Source of the DNA: an uncultured Lachnospiraceae bacterium
GTDB lineage: Bacteria > Bacillota > Clostridia > Lachnospirales > Lachnospiraceae
Direction: 5' to 3'
NCBI GenBank assembly: GCA_910586015.1
Contig: CAJUGJ010000013.1
Location: 34,106 to 98,105, forward strand
Length of the DNA stretch: 64,000 nt
Shown here: in pieces, positions 1 to 9,319 of the stretch
Layout of the letters: every line of letters starts with the position of its first letter
Numbering within the stretch: position 1 is the first letter of the stretch
Notes under the pieces: model-generated
Database searches by the model: none
Told to the model about the DNA's origin: nothing
Seen by the model: only the letters and a program-made list of their open reading frames with translations
Position numbers and translations under genes: made by a program

Positions 1-1
1 G

Positions 2-2191
2 AAGGAAAGTTGGGAAGAAATTTTAGAATCTGTCAAGACGATGGAACGAAGAGTTTATAAAACATTTAATTATACAGCATTAAAGAAGGAAAGAGAAGAG
101 TTAGAAAGAGTATGTAAACAGTTAGAAGAGCTCTTTAGAGATAATAATCAAAAATATTCCAGACGTCAGGCAATGGCTTATTCTGTTAAGCTACTACCTG
201 TGGAGGGACATCGTTTAGATTTTGAACAACTTTGTGTGATTGTAAATCCAGCAAAAAATCATCTACTTGTTGGAGGAGCTGGAACAGGCAAAACTTCTAT
301 CATTATCGGATTAGTAAAATACCTGATACATTTTCAGAACTATAGTCCAAAGGAAATTTTACTGCTTTCTTATACAAAAGATTATGTAAAAGAGATGCAA
401 AGAAGAATTTTAAAAGAATGTAAAGCAATTCCAAGAATAGAAACTTTTCAAAAATTAGGATTAGAAGTTATTGCGGAGGTTGAGGGAAAAAAGCCAAATA
501 GTTCTATAAAAGGACTATTAGAGGAAGTTGTTCGAGAAACATTCCAACAGGTACTACAAAAAGAGTGGTATCAGAGAATACTTTTATTTTATCAACTTTA
601 TGCAAAAATTCCTACCAAAAGTTGGACACAACTTGGAAAGGAAGAGGAGATACAACAAAATTCTTTTACGACATTTTTAGGCGAATCTGTACAGAATCAT
701 GCACAAGTTCTGATTGCTAATTTTTTATTTCAATTTGGAGTTACTTATCAATATAGAGAATCATATCAAACGAATATAAATTTTAAAAGAGTAGGAGAAT
801 ATTGTCCAGACTTTTATCTTCCAGAATATGGAATTTATATAGAATATTTTGAGTTAAACCACAATAAGAAGAGTTCAGAAGAGATAAAATGGAAACAAAA
901 ACTTCATAAACGTTATAAAACAATATTAATAGAGTCATATGGATTTGAGTTGGAAGAGGGAATATTACTTAGACAGTTAAAGAAACGGTTGAAAAAACAA
1001 GGAGTTATTTTAAAGGAAAACGAAGAGCTTTGGAAAATACCTTTTGATTTGACAGAACAAATTTCTTTAGAAAGATTTTTTGTTACGATTATAGAACAGA
1101 TGGAAAGTTGTCGTTATACACTTTATGAGGCAAGACAGCAAAATAAGCAACGACCTTTAAGAGAACAGGTAGCAAATGCGTTTATTTTAAAGTTAGTTGA
1201 ACCACTATATGAAGCATATCACGAGGAATTACGAAAAAGAAACGAAATAGATCTTCATGAAGTACTTTGGAAAGCAACAGACTATCTTAAAAATAAAAAA
1301 TATTATCATAATTATCAAATTGTGATAGTAGACGAGTATCAAGATATTTCGAATTCTAGGTTTGAACTTTTAAAGGCATTGCGTTTTCAAAAAGAGTTTC
1401 ACCTATTTTGTATAGGAGATGATTGGCAGAGTATTTATCGTTTTTCTGGTAGTGAAATGAATCATATTTTAAATTTCGAAAAAGATTGGGGTATTAGTGA
1501 GATTGACTATTTAAAAACAAGCTATCGACTTTCACCAAATGCAGTTAAGTTAAGTAGTCAATTTATTTTAAAAAATCAGAATCAAAAAGAAAAGGAATTA
1601 TATTCAGGACTTTACCAACAAGAGGCAGCAGTAGAACGTATTTGTGCAGAAAATCAACAGAAATCCATGCAAAAAATTCCAAGTAGACTTTTAAAACTTT
1701 CCGAAAATAGCACAATATTTTTACTTGGTCGTTATATTACAGATCGAGATTATTTGTTCCAAATTCCAGATTTTGAATGTTGTTATAATAATGTCACAGG
1801 AAGATTAGAGGTTATATATAAAAAACGTCCAGATCTTCAAATTACATTTTTAACAATTCATGAGGCAAGAGGGCTTGAAGCAGATTATGTATTTGTATTA
1901 AATAATCTAAAAATAGGAACAGGATTTCCAGTAATACAACAAAATCCTTCTATTTTAAATCTTTTTGGAAGTGGAGAAGACTTTCCTGACGCAGAAGAAC
2001 GAAGGCTATTTTATGTAGCGATAACTCGTGCTGTCTATCAGACCTTTTTTGTATTGGAAAAGGAAAATGAAAGCGAGTTTATTCAAGAACTTTCAAAGAT
2101 TAGGGAGGGATATAATTATACAACAAAGTTAAAGAGTAAAGGGGAAGAAAAAATTTATGCAGCAGGTAATACTTGGAAAAACGGGAATTAG
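2..2191 (+). CDS. UvrD/HelD-like superfamily I DNA helicase, 5' end cut by window edge
   Basis: An SF1A helicase. Counting from the ATG at 41, GGAGTGKT (Walker A) is at residues 78-85, DEYQD (motif II) at 431-435, a GDDWQSIYRF motif III follows, and VAITRA (motif VI) is at 659-664. The stretch PDFYLPEYGIYIEYF at 256-270 lies between motif I and motif II and resembles the PD-(D/E)xK-like insert of helicase IV-type enzymes. The frame stays open from the ATG to the first bases of the window, the upstream residues read like more helix, and no ribosome binding site precedes the ATG. The true start is therefore probably outside the window. It overlaps the next gene by 35 bases. A role in DNA repair or recombination is inferred; the exact subfamily is uncertain. 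Confidence 0.85.
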   Translation, partial: KESWEEILESVKTMERRVYKTFNYTALKKEREELERVCKQLEELFRDNNQKYSRRQAMAYSVKLLPVEGHRLDFEQLCVIVNPAKNHLLVGGAGTGKTSIIIGLVKYLIHFQNYSPKEILLLSYTKDYVKEMQRRILKECKAIPRIETFQKLGLEVIAEVEGKKPNSSIKGLLEEVVRETFQQVLQKEWYQRILLFYQLYAKIPTKSWTQLGKEEEIQQNSFTTFLGESVQNHAQVLIANFLFQFGVTYQYRESYQTNINFKRVGEYCPDFYLPEYGIYIEYFELNHNKKSSEEIKWKQKLHKRYKTILIESYGFELEEGILLRQLKKRLKKQGVILKENEELWKIPFDLTEQISLERFFVTIIEQMESCRYTLYEARQQNKQRPLREQVANAFILKLVEPLYEAYHEELRKRNEIDLHEVLWKATDYLKNKKYYHNYQIVIVDEYQDISNSRFELLKALRFQKEFHLFCIGDDWQSIYRFSGSEMNHILNFEKDWGISEIDYLKTSYRLSPNAVKLSSQFILKNQNQKEKELYSGLYQQEAAVERICAENQQKSMQKIPSRLLKLSENSTIFLLGRYITDRDYLFQIPDFECCYNNVTGRLEVIYKKRPDLQITFLTIHEARGLEADYVFVLNNLKIGTGFPVIQQNPSILNLFGSGEDFPDAEERRLFYVAITRAVYQTFFVLEKENESEFIQELSKIREGYNYTTKLKSKGEEKIYAAGNTWKNGN

Positions 2192-3185
2192 AGTGAATAA
2201 AAATGGATTTGGTGCATTACCAATCCAAAGAATTTCAAAAAAAGACGCATCAACACTACTTTTAAAAGCATATGATAATGGAATTACATTTTTTGATACA
2301 GCAAGATTTTATACAGACAGTGAAGAAAAATTAGGAGAAGCGCTTTCTTTTGCTCGCTCTCATATCATAATTGCAACAAAAACAGGAGCAGTAACTGCAG
2401 AAGGCTTTCAAAAGGATTTGGAGACATCGCTTCGTCTTTTAAAGACAGATTATATCGATTTATATCAGTTTCATAATCCAGCATTTTGTCCAAAACCAGA
2501 AGATGGAAGTGGACTATATGAAGCAATGTGTGAGGCAAAAAAACAGGGAAAGATTCGGCATATTGGTATTACGAATCATAGATTAAAAGTAGCATGGGAA
2601 GCGATAGATTCTGGTTTATATGAAACACTTCAATTTCCTTTTAGCTATCTTGCAGCACAGTCTGAATTGGAATTGGTAGAAGCATGTAAAAGGACAGATA
2701 TGGGTTTTATTGCGATGAAGGCACTTTCTGGTGGACTGATAACAAACTCAAAAGCAGCATATGCTTATCTTAGTCAGTTTGAACATGTTTTGCCGATCTG
2801 GGGAATTCAAAGGGAGAACGAATTAGAAGAATTCCTTTCCTATCAGCAAAATCCGCCCAAAATGAATGAAGAGATTTTGGCATTTATTCAAAAGGAGAAA
2901 GAAGAGCTTTCAGGAGAATTTTGCAGAGGATGTGGGTATTGTATGCCCTGTCCAGCAGGAATTGAAATTAATAATTGTGCAAGAATGTCTTTATTATTAC
3001 GACGTTCCCCTTCACAATTACAACTTACATCTGAAGTTCAGGAAAAAATGAAAAAAATAGAAAATTGCTTACATTGTGGACAATGTAAGAGCCGTTGTCC
3101 TTATGGATTAGATACACCAAAACTACTTGAGAAAAATTATCGAGATTACCAAGAAGTTTTAGCTGGAAAGACAAGTGTTTGTTAA
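2157..3185 (+). CDS. Aldo/keto reductase with C-terminal 4Fe-4S domain
   Basis: A 342-residue oxidoreductase. The N-terminal barrel keeps the aldo/keto reductase tetrad: D47 and Y52 in FFDTARFY, K75 in ATKTG and H106 in YQFHNP. The C-terminal part has two cysteine clusters, C256-x2-C259-x2-C262-x2-C265 and C304-x2-C307-x2-C310-x3-C314, typical of a ferredoxin-like 4Fe-4S module. Such fusions are common in anaerobes and probably couple NAD(P)H to an iron-sulfur chain, but the substrate is unknown. The ATG lies inside the end of the helicase gene, after the Shine-Dalgarno GGGGAAG, so the two genes are probably co-transcribed. A terminator follows. Confidence 0.9.
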   Translation: MQQVILGKTGIRVNKNGFGALPIQRISKKDASTLLLKAYDNGITFFDTARFYTDSEEKLGEALSFARSHIIIATKTGAVTAEGFQKDLETSLRLLKTDYIDLYQFHNPAFCPKPEDGSGLYEAMCEAKKQGKIRHIGITNHRLKVAWEAIDSGLYETLQFPFSYLAAQSELELVEACKRTDMGFIAMKALSGGLITNSKAAYAYLSQFEHVLPIWGIQRENELEEFLSYQQNPPKMNEEILAFIQKEKEELSGEFCRGCGYCMPCPAGIEINNCARMSLLLRRSPSQLQLTSEVQEKMKKIENCLHCGQCKSRCPYGLDTPKLLEKNYRDYQEVLAGKTSVC

Positions 3186-3245
3186 AGTATAATATATTAT
3201 CTGTGACTTATTTTTATTATACTCAAATAATTGGATAAAATATTG

Positions 3246-3305
3246 AAAAGAAAAGAGTTTCTGAAACGTAAATAGAAATTTTATGTTTCAGATCTTTTCT
3301 TTTTA
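3246..3305 (+). terminator. Rho-independent terminator after aldo/keto reductase
   Basis: AAAGA...TCTGAAAC pairs with GTTTCAGATCTTTTC across an A/T-rich loop. The stem has one 3-base bulge and runs into a T-rich tail (TTTTCTTTTTAT). It separates the helicase/reductase pair from ftsH. Confidence 0.7.
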
Positions 3306-3351
3306 TACGATCTATGTTTAAATAAGAGTAGAAAAAAAGGAGTGTGAATAT

Positions 3352-5208
3352 ATGCAGGAAGTGAAATCACCAAAAAAACCGATACTATATTATTACTTAA
3401 TTGCATTTTTAGTTTTAATGATTTTAAATGCAGTGCTGTTTCCAAAATTGATGACAAAACGAGTAACAGAGGTAGATTATGGAACTTTTCTTTCTATGCT
3501 CGATTCAAATGAAATTGCACAAGTACAGATTGAAGAAAATCAGATTATTTTTTCAGATCGTCAAACGCCTACAAATTATTATAAGACAGGCATCTTAAAT
3601 GATCCAGCATTAGTAGATCGGCTGTATAAAGCAGGAGTTACTTCGTTTGGAACTCCAATTGTAGAAGAGATGTCACCATTACTGAGTTTTATTTTAACTT
3701 GGATTTTGCCAATCGTTATTATGGTAGTTGTTGGACAGCTTTTAATGCGAAGTATGACAAAAAGAATGGGCGGCATGGGAAATGCAATGTCGTTTGGAAA
3801 AAGTAATGCTAAAGTTTATGTGCAATCTACGAGTGGTATTAAGTTTGCAGATGTTGCCGGTGAAGATGAAGCAAAGGAAGTATTACAAGAAATTGTAGAT
3901 TTCCTACACAATCCCCAAAAATATTCTGAAATTGGAGCAAAAATGCCAAAAGGTGCACTTTTAGTTGGTCCACCCGGAACTGGAAAAACACTGCTTGCTA
4001 AAGCGGTTGCAGGGGAATCCAATGTTCCTTTCTTTTCAATTTCTGGTTCTGAATTTGTAGAGATGTTTGTTGGTATGGGTGCAGCGAAAGTTAGAGATCT
4101 GTTTCAGCAGGCGAATGAAAAAGCACCTTGTATTGTTTTTATTGATGAGATCGATACTATTGGAAAAAAGCGTGATGGCAGTGGAATGGCAGGAAATGAT
4201 GAAAGAGAACAAACATTAAATCAACTTTTAACTGAGATGGACGGCTTTGATGGGACAAAAGGAGTTATTATTTTAGCTGCCTCGAATCGACCAGAATCAT
4301 TAGATCCCGCACTGCTTCGTCCGGGAAGATTTGATCGTAGAGTTCCCGTAGAACTTCCAGATTTAATGGGAAGAGAAGCAATTTTAAAGGTACATGCAAA
4401 AGAAATTAAAATTAGTGATGGAGTAGATTTTTCTGTAATAGCCAGAGCAGCAGCAGGGGCGTCAGGAGCAGAACTTGCCAATATGATCAATGAGGCGGCA
4501 TTACGTGCTGTAAGAGACGGAAGAAAATTTGTGACACAGGCAGATTTAGAAGAGAGTGTGGAAGTAGTTATTGCAGGTTATCAAAAAAAGAATAAAGTGC
4601 TTTCGGATAAGGAAAAGCTAATTGTGGCATATCATGAAGTGGGACACGCTTTAGTTGCAGCATTACAGACTCATTCTGCACCAGTGACAAAGATTACAAT
4701 TATTCCAAGAACATCAGGAGCGTTAGGATATACCATGCAAGTAGAAGAAGGAGAACATAACCTGATGACAAAGGAAGAGATTGAAAATAAGATTGCCACA
4801 CTGACAGGAGGAAGAGTAGCAGAAGAACTGATTTTTAATTCTATTACAACTGGAGCATCCAATGATATTGAACAGGCAACTCGTCTTGCACGTTCTATGG
4901 TTACTAGATTTGGTATGAGTGAAGATTTTGGAATGGTAGCACTAGAAACAATAACAAATCAATATCTTGGAGGAGATACTTCCCTAGCCTGTTCAAATGA
5001 AACGGCTTCTTTGATCGATCAAAAAGTGGTTTCGTTAGTAAAGAAACAGTATGAAAAAGCAAAAGATCTGCTTGTAGAAAATAAAGCGAAATTACATGAA
5101 CTTGCAAAACATTTATATGATCAGGAAACAATTACAGGTGAAGAATTTATGGAAATTCTTCAAAGAAAGCCTATACCAGAAGCAATAGAGGAAAAGACAG
5201 AAGATTGA
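3352..5208 (+). CDS. ftsH: ATP-dependent zinc metalloprotease FtsH
   Basis: Membrane-bound AAA protease, 618 residues, which degrades misfolded membrane proteins and regulatory proteins. An N-terminal membrane helix (about 11-31) is followed by an extracytoplasmic loop and a second helix (about 108-131). The AAA domain has GPPGTGKT at 206-213, IVFIDEID as Walker B, and the RPGRFDR second region of homology. The zinc site HEVGH is at 428-432. The length is near that of bacterial FtsH, with a short acidic C-terminus. The Shine-Dalgarno AAGGAG precedes the ATG. In many Firmicutes ftsH sits near tilS and hpt; here mnmA follows instead, separated by a structured leader. Confidence 0.98.
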   Translation: MQEVKSPKKPILYYYLIAFLVLMILNAVLFPKLMTKRVTEVDYGTFLSMLDSNEIAQVQIEENQIIFSDRQTPTNYYKTGILNDPALVDRLYKAGVTSFGTPIVEEMSPLLSFILTWILPIVIMVVVGQLLMRSMTKRMGGMGNAMSFGKSNAKVYVQSTSGIKFADVAGEDEAKEVLQEIVDFLHNPQKYSEIGAKMPKGALLVGPPGTGKTLLAKAVAGESNVPFFSISGSEFVEMFVGMGAAKVRDLFQQANEKAPCIVFIDEIDTIGKKRDGSGMAGNDEREQTLNQLLTEMDGFDGTKGVIILAASNRPESLDPALLRPGRFDRRVPVELPDLMGREAILKVHAKEIKISDGVDFSVIARAAAGASGAELANMINEAALRAVRDGRKFVTQADLEESVEVVIAGYQKKNKVLSDKEKLIVAYHEVGHALVAALQTHSAPVTKITIIPRTSGALGYTMQVEEGEHNLMTKEEIENKIATLTGGRVAEELIFNSITTGASNDIEQATRLARSMVTRFGMSEDFGMVALETITNQYLGGDTSLACSNETASLIDQKVVSLVKKQYEKAKDLLVENKAKLHELAKHLYDQETITGEEFMEILQRKPIPEAIEEKTED

Positions 5209-5220
5209 AATTTTTAGTCT

Positions 5221-5294
5221 ACAAGTTTGTGTCTGTGCGACATTCACAAACTTGTTATATACAATATAAATATAAAAGTCGCACAGAGATGAGG
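5221..5294 (+). promoter_or_regulatory. Structured leader upstream of mnmA (a-b-a'-b' element, copy A)
   Basis: ACAAGTTTGTG (5221-5231) is perfectly complementary to CACAAACTTGT (5245-5255). The loop between them begins with TCTGTGCGAC (5232-5241), perfectly complementary to GTCGCACAGA (5278-5287). That last element sits three bases before the GATGAGG Shine-Dalgarno of mnmA. The two pairings interleave, so they can form a pseudoknot or be alternative hairpins. A near-identical arrangement precedes secG at 52360. Function is unknown. Confidence 0.6.
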
Positions 5295-5299
5295 AAAAA

Positions 5300-6385
5300 A
5301 TGGAAAGAGTAGTTGTAGGAATGTCTGGTGGCGTGGATTCTTCAGTGGCAGCATATTTATTAAAAGAAGCTGGATATGAGGTAATTGGAGTGACAATGCA
5401 GATTTGGCAGCAGGAAGATATGTTTTCCAAAGAAGAAAACGGAGGGTGTTGTGGATTAAGTGCAGTAGAGGATGCGAGAAGGGTAGCAGAAAAATTAGAG
5501 ATTCCTCATTATGTGATGAATTTTCGTACAGAGTTTCAAAGTAAAGTCATAGATTATTTTGCAACAGAATACTACGCAGGCAGAACTCCCAATCCATGTA
5601 TTGCCTGCAACCGCTTTGTAAAATGGGAGTCTTTACTTGAGCGATCACTTTCGATTGGAGCAGATTTTATTGCAACTGGTCACTATGCAAGGATTCAAAA
5701 ACTTCCCAATCAAAGATATACACTACAAACTTCCATAACTGCAAAGAAAGATCAGACATATGCCCTTTATAATCTGACACAAGAACAATTAAAACGAACA
5801 AAAATGCCAGTAGGAGATTATACAAAAGAAGAAATTCGTGAGATTGCTAAAAAATTAGAACTACCAGTGGCAAAAAAGCCAGACAGTCAAGAGATCTGTT
5901 TTGTTCCCGATCATGATTATGCTTTCTTTTTAGAAAGTTATACTAAAAAGAAAGCAGAACCAGGAAATTTTGTAGATCAAAATAATAAAGTTTTAGGAAA
6001 ACATAAAGGAGTAATCCATTATACGGTTGGACAGAGGAAGGGACTGGGACTTGCTCTTGGTTATCCAACTTTTGTTGTAGAACTTCGACCAGATACAAAA
6101 GAAGTGGTTTTGGGAACAAATGAGGAACTTTTTGAAAGACATTTGATTTGTAATAATCTCAATCATATGGCAGTAGAAACGTTTCTTCCAGGACAAGAGT
6201 TTTTGGCAAAAATACGTTATAATCACGGTGGAGCACCATGTAAAATTTTAGAGGTTGGAAATGACTGGCTTCGATTAGAATTTTTAGAGCCACAAAGAGC
6301 AATTACTCCAGGTCAAGCAGTTGTCTTTTATGAAGGCGACTATGTGGCAGGAGGCGGAACAATTTTATCTCCTAAAAAGGGATAA
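5300..6385 (+). CDS. mnmA: tRNA-specific 2-thiouridylase MnmA
   Basis: Thiolates U34 of the tRNAs for Lys, Glu and Gln, using ATP to adenylate the base and a persulfide sulfur relay. The PP-loop GMSGGVDSS is at residues 7-15. The two catalytic cysteines are visible as C100 in NPCIACN and C200 in QEICF. The 361-residue length matches the family. The start is the ATG after GATGAGG. The last 14 bases overlap the 3' end of the convergent PHP phosphatase gene. Expression may be affected by the structured leader just upstream. Confidence 0.97.
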   Translation: MERVVVGMSGGVDSSVAAYLLKEAGYEVIGVTMQIWQQEDMFSKEENGGCCGLSAVEDARRVAEKLEIPHYVMNFRTEFQSKVIDYFATEYYAGRTPNPCIACNRFVKWESLLERSLSIGADFIATGHYARIQKLPNQRYTLQTSITAKKDQTYALYNLTQEQLKRTKMPVGDYTKEEIREIAKKLELPVAKKPDSQEICFVPDHDYAFFLESYTKKKAEPGNFVDQNNKVLGKHKGVIHYTVGQRKGLGLALGYPTFVVELRPDTKEVVLGTNEELFERHLICNNLNHMAVETFLPGQEFLAKIRYNHGGAPCKILEVGNDWLRLEFLEPQRAITPGQAVVFYEGDYVAGGGTILSPKKG

Positions 6386-7211
6386 ATTTGGATTCTTTTT
6401 CATGAAAAAGAGTGTAATACCGAAAACCTGCTTCTTTTAATAGTTCTTCTGCCTGTTTAAAGTTTCTGGCTACTTGTTTTGGAGAGTGGGCATCTGAACC
6501 AATCGTTATAATTTCTCCTCCTAATTTACGATAACGTTTGAGAAGTTCTAATTTTGGATGGGGATTAGAAAGCCCATGAGCATATCCAGAGGTGTTACAC
6601 TCAATTCCAATCCCCTTTTCAATTCCCTTCTTTAACCCAAGATCTATAATATCCAAATAGTCCTCTAATAGATAGTTTCGTATTCCACTTGGAAAATAAC
6701 GTACAATATAGTCAAAGTGACCATAGACTTGAAAGTCATTATAAAAATTTATGTTTTCAAAATTCGAAAGAAAATAATCATTTAAAGCTTCTTGTTCTGG
6801 TTTGTCTCTCCAATACTCTGACTCATAAGGGTCAATATAGTTTAATACATGAGTAGAACCAATACAAAAGTCAAATGGATATAAGGAAAGTAATTTTTGA
6901 TAATAGGATTTTGTTTTTTCTTTTTGTTGTGGTTCATTGCGAAGTCCAAGCTCTATTCCGATTCCAATATCAATTTGTTTTTTATAAATTTCTTTATAAT
7001 GAGTAAGGGCAGTAAAATATGCCTCTGGATTTAATTCAAATTCCTTTTTACCAGAAGGAAGTGTTTGATGAGAGGGATAATCATAGTCCATATGATCAGT
7101 AATACAGCAGTATTTTAGTCCATTCGAAATGGCTGCTTCAATCATAGACTCAACACTAGCAAGAGAATCCGTAGAAAATGAAGTGTGCATATGATAATCT
7201 GCTTGTATCAT
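6372..7211 (-). CDS. PHP-domain phosphatase, histidinol-phosphatase type
   Basis: A 279-residue PHP-family metal-dependent phosphoesterase. The first metal motif is DYHMHTSFS (H7 and H9), followed by ITDHMDYD, a GSTHV segment and a late GSDAH motif, as expected for HisK-type histidinol-phosphatases. No other his genes are present here, so the histidine pathway role is inferred from family only, and another phosphoester substrate is possible. The start has AAAGGAG upstream. The gene is 22 bases downstream of rqcH on the same strand and is probably co-transcribed with it. Its 3' end overlaps mnmA. Confidence 0.85.
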   Translation of the reverse strand: MIQADYHMHTSFSTDSLASVESMIEAAISNGLKYCCITDHMDYDYPSHQTLPSGKKEFELNPEAYFTALTHYKEIYKKQIDIGIGIELGLRNEPQQKEKTKSYYQKLLSLYPFDFCIGSTHVLNYIDPYESEYWRDKPEQEALNDYFLSNFENINFYNDFQVYGHFDYIVRYFPSGIRNYLLEDYLDIIDLGLKKGIEKGIGIECNTSGYAHGLSNPHPKLELLKRYRKLGGEIITIGSDAHSPKQVARNFKQAEELLKEAGFRYYTLFHEKESKFIPF

Positions 7212-7233
7212 CAGTAAAATCTCCTTTTAAATT

Positions 7234-9009
7234 TTAGTCGCTAATCAAAGTTAAAGCCGAAATATCTGGTTTAACAACAAGGGAATAATTTGTATAGTAG
7301 ACAACAAAACCAGGTTTTGACCCATTTGGCTTTTTCACATTTTTTCGTTCTAAATAGTCGATTTCTACTTTATCACTGGTTCTGTTTTTGGAATAATATG
7401 CTGCCAATGCGCCTGCTTCTTCAAAAACTCGATCAGGAAGAGATTCACCTTCAAATTTAACCACAACATGAGAACCCGGAATTCCTTTAGCATGAAACCA
7501 CCAGTCTGTACCATTAGCAAAATGAAAAGTAAGTTCATCATTTTGGAAATTATTTTTTCCTACATACATATGATATCCGTCAGAGGAGAGATAATGAAGA
7601 GGACGACTTGTGACTTTTACCTTTTTTTCTTTCTTTTTCCCTGAACGGAGAGAAGCATTTTTTTCATGGCGTTTCATATAGCCATATTCAATTAATTCTT
7701 CTTTTATCTGTGTGAGATCTTCTTCCTTTTGTGCAATCTCTAAAGCTGTTCGAATAGAGTCTAAATGTTCTAATTCAGATTTTGTTTCTACGATTAAAGA
7801 GGATAGGGCTTCATAGGTTCGCTTTAATTTACTGTATTTTTCAAAATATTTTTTGGCATTTTCCATCGGTGTAAGAGTTGGATCGAGTGGAATAGTAATA
7901 TCTGTTCCATCATAGTAATTGACAGTTTTTAATTCTTTTTCGCCTAGTGTAATCTGATATCCATAAGTCGTTAAGAGTTCTCCATAAATTCTATATTTTT
8001 CCCGCTTTTTTGTATCTTTTAATTGCTTTAATTGCAGATCATATTTTTTTGAATCTCGTTCAATAACATTAGATACTACTCTTCTAAGATCGGCAGATTT
8101 TTGACGGATACGGGTAATTTTATCTTTGACAGCATAAAATTGTTCTAATAATTCACTGATAGAAGAAAAGGATACAATCGTTAAATTAGGATCTTCCTGA
8201 TAGCAGGTTAGAGAAATACAGGAAAATTCTAATGGTTCTTTATCACGGTAAATAATATTAGGAGTAAATTGTTGATTATTAATTGGTTCCATAAAACGGG
8301 TTAAACAACCATATAGATGTTGTTTTGCAGACTCGTTTAAAGCACTGACAGATTCTTGAGCATCCATACCTGCACGATAACAAAGTTCATTAGCAATAAG
8401 TGGACTAACACCTGTAAGAGAAGAATAGAGTGCTTTTTCTAAAGAAAATGGATTTTTTTGTATACCAAGACAAAAATCTTCATAGCTGACACAAAGAGGA
8501 TTTTTCTTTTCTTCTGCTTTTGGAATAAACCATGTACGACCAGGTAGTACTTCTCTGACAGAACTGACAAAACCAGAGATATGCTTAATGCTATCAATAA
8601 TAGTAAAGCTACTATCACAAAAAATAATATTACTGTGTTTTCCCATAATTTCTACTATAAGATATTTTTTACATAGATCACCCAATTCATCGAGATGTTC
8701 AATTTCAAATTGAATCACTCGTTCCAGTCCCGGCTGTATAATCTGAAGAATTCTTGCACTATTCAAATATTTCCTTAAAAGCATACAGAAATTAGGAGCT
8801 GTCATAGGATTAGAGCGATTTTGTTCTGTTAAATAGATCAAAGGTAGGGCAGCTCCAGCAGAAATAAATAATTTATAGGAATCATAATTTTTTATAGTCA
8901 GAACTAATTCATCTTTTTCTGGTTGACTGATTTTTAAGATTCGTCCTCCGATTAACTTTTGCCGTAGTTCAGACACGATATTTGCAATTACAATACCATC
9001 GAACGCCAT
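7234..9009 (-). CDS. rqcH: Rqc2 homologue RqcH (NFACT family)
   Basis: Ribosome quality-control factor, 591 residues, once annotated as a fibronectin-binding protein. In Firmicutes RqcH binds obstructed 50S subunits and recruits tRNA-Ala to add C-terminal poly-alanine tails. The N-terminal NFACT-N domain starts MAFDGIVIANIVSEL. A long charged helical region (about 290-440) forms the coiled coil. The C-terminal NFACT-R domain carries DWWFHAKGIPGSHVVVK. The Shine-Dalgarno GGAAAGGAAG precedes the ATG, and a good promoter lies upstream. The window also encodes SmpB and tmRNA, so two rescue routes are encoded within one 64 kb segment. Confidence 0.95.
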   Translation of the reverse strand: MAFDGIVIANIVSELRQKLIGGRILKISQPEKDELVLTIKNYDSYKLFISAGAALPLIYLTEQNRSNPMTAPNFCMLLRKYLNSARILQIIQPGLERVIQFEIEHLDELGDLCKKYLIVEIMGKHSNIIFCDSSFTIIDSIKHISGFVSSVREVLPGRTWFIPKAEEKKNPLCVSYEDFCLGIQKNPFSLEKALYSSLTGVSPLIANELCYRAGMDAQESVSALNESAKQHLYGCLTRFMEPINNQQFTPNIIYRDKEPLEFSCISLTCYQEDPNLTIVSFSSISELLEQFYAVKDKITRIRQKSADLRRVVSNVIERDSKKYDLQLKQLKDTKKREKYRIYGELLTTYGYQITLGEKELKTVNYYDGTDITIPLDPTLTPMENAKKYFEKYSKLKRTYEALSSLIVETKSELEHLDSIRTALEIAQKEEDLTQIKEELIEYGYMKRHEKNASLRSGKKKEKKVKVTSRPLHYLSSDGYHMYVGKNNFQNDELTFHFANGTDWWFHAKGIPGSHVVVKFEGESLPDRVFEEAGALAAYYSKNRTSDKVEIDYLERKNVKKPNGSKPGFVVYYTNYSLVVKPDISALTLISD

Positions 9010-9052
9010 AAGTTAGACTTCCTTTCCAATTAAATTTTTATTGATGGTCTTT

Positions 9053-9081
9053 AGTATAACAGGAAATAAAAAGAATAACAA
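9053..9081 (-). promoter_or_regulatory. Promoter of rqcH
   Basis: On the minus strand TTGTTA (9076-9081) and TATACT (9053-9058) are separated by 17 bases. This is a good sigma-A-type match placed about 45 bases before the rqcH start. Confidence 0.6.
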
Positions 9082-9319
9082 TCTTTTTTAAATTTATTGT
9101 TTGCTATAACAGAAAAGTTGATTTATAATAAAGAAAAAAGATGAAAACAAACAAATTTAATAATTTTTAATGATGTATTATTTGACAAGCCTGTGGGGAA
9201 AACATATAATAGAATTTGAAAAAATGGCTACTACAATCCTATTATGATAGAAACAGAACTAATGGTGTCTGTTAGTAAAATCGTAAATTGGATGAAAAGC
9301 TACACGACATATTCTGTAT

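Noticed and set aside
5221..5255. Transposon terminal inverted repeats
   Set aside because: The arms are only 13 bases apart, so they cannot flank an element; the copy before secG has the same local layout.
5221..5287. Possible T-box or SAM riboswitch before mnmA
   Set aside because: No T-box consensus (TGGNACCGCG-like) or kink-turn core is visible; only the interleaved complementary arms are present.
9010..9319. A gene upstream of the TnpB relic
   Set aside because: Only short fragments with stops are seen; a possible weak TnpB-like trace near 9271 is too poor to call.
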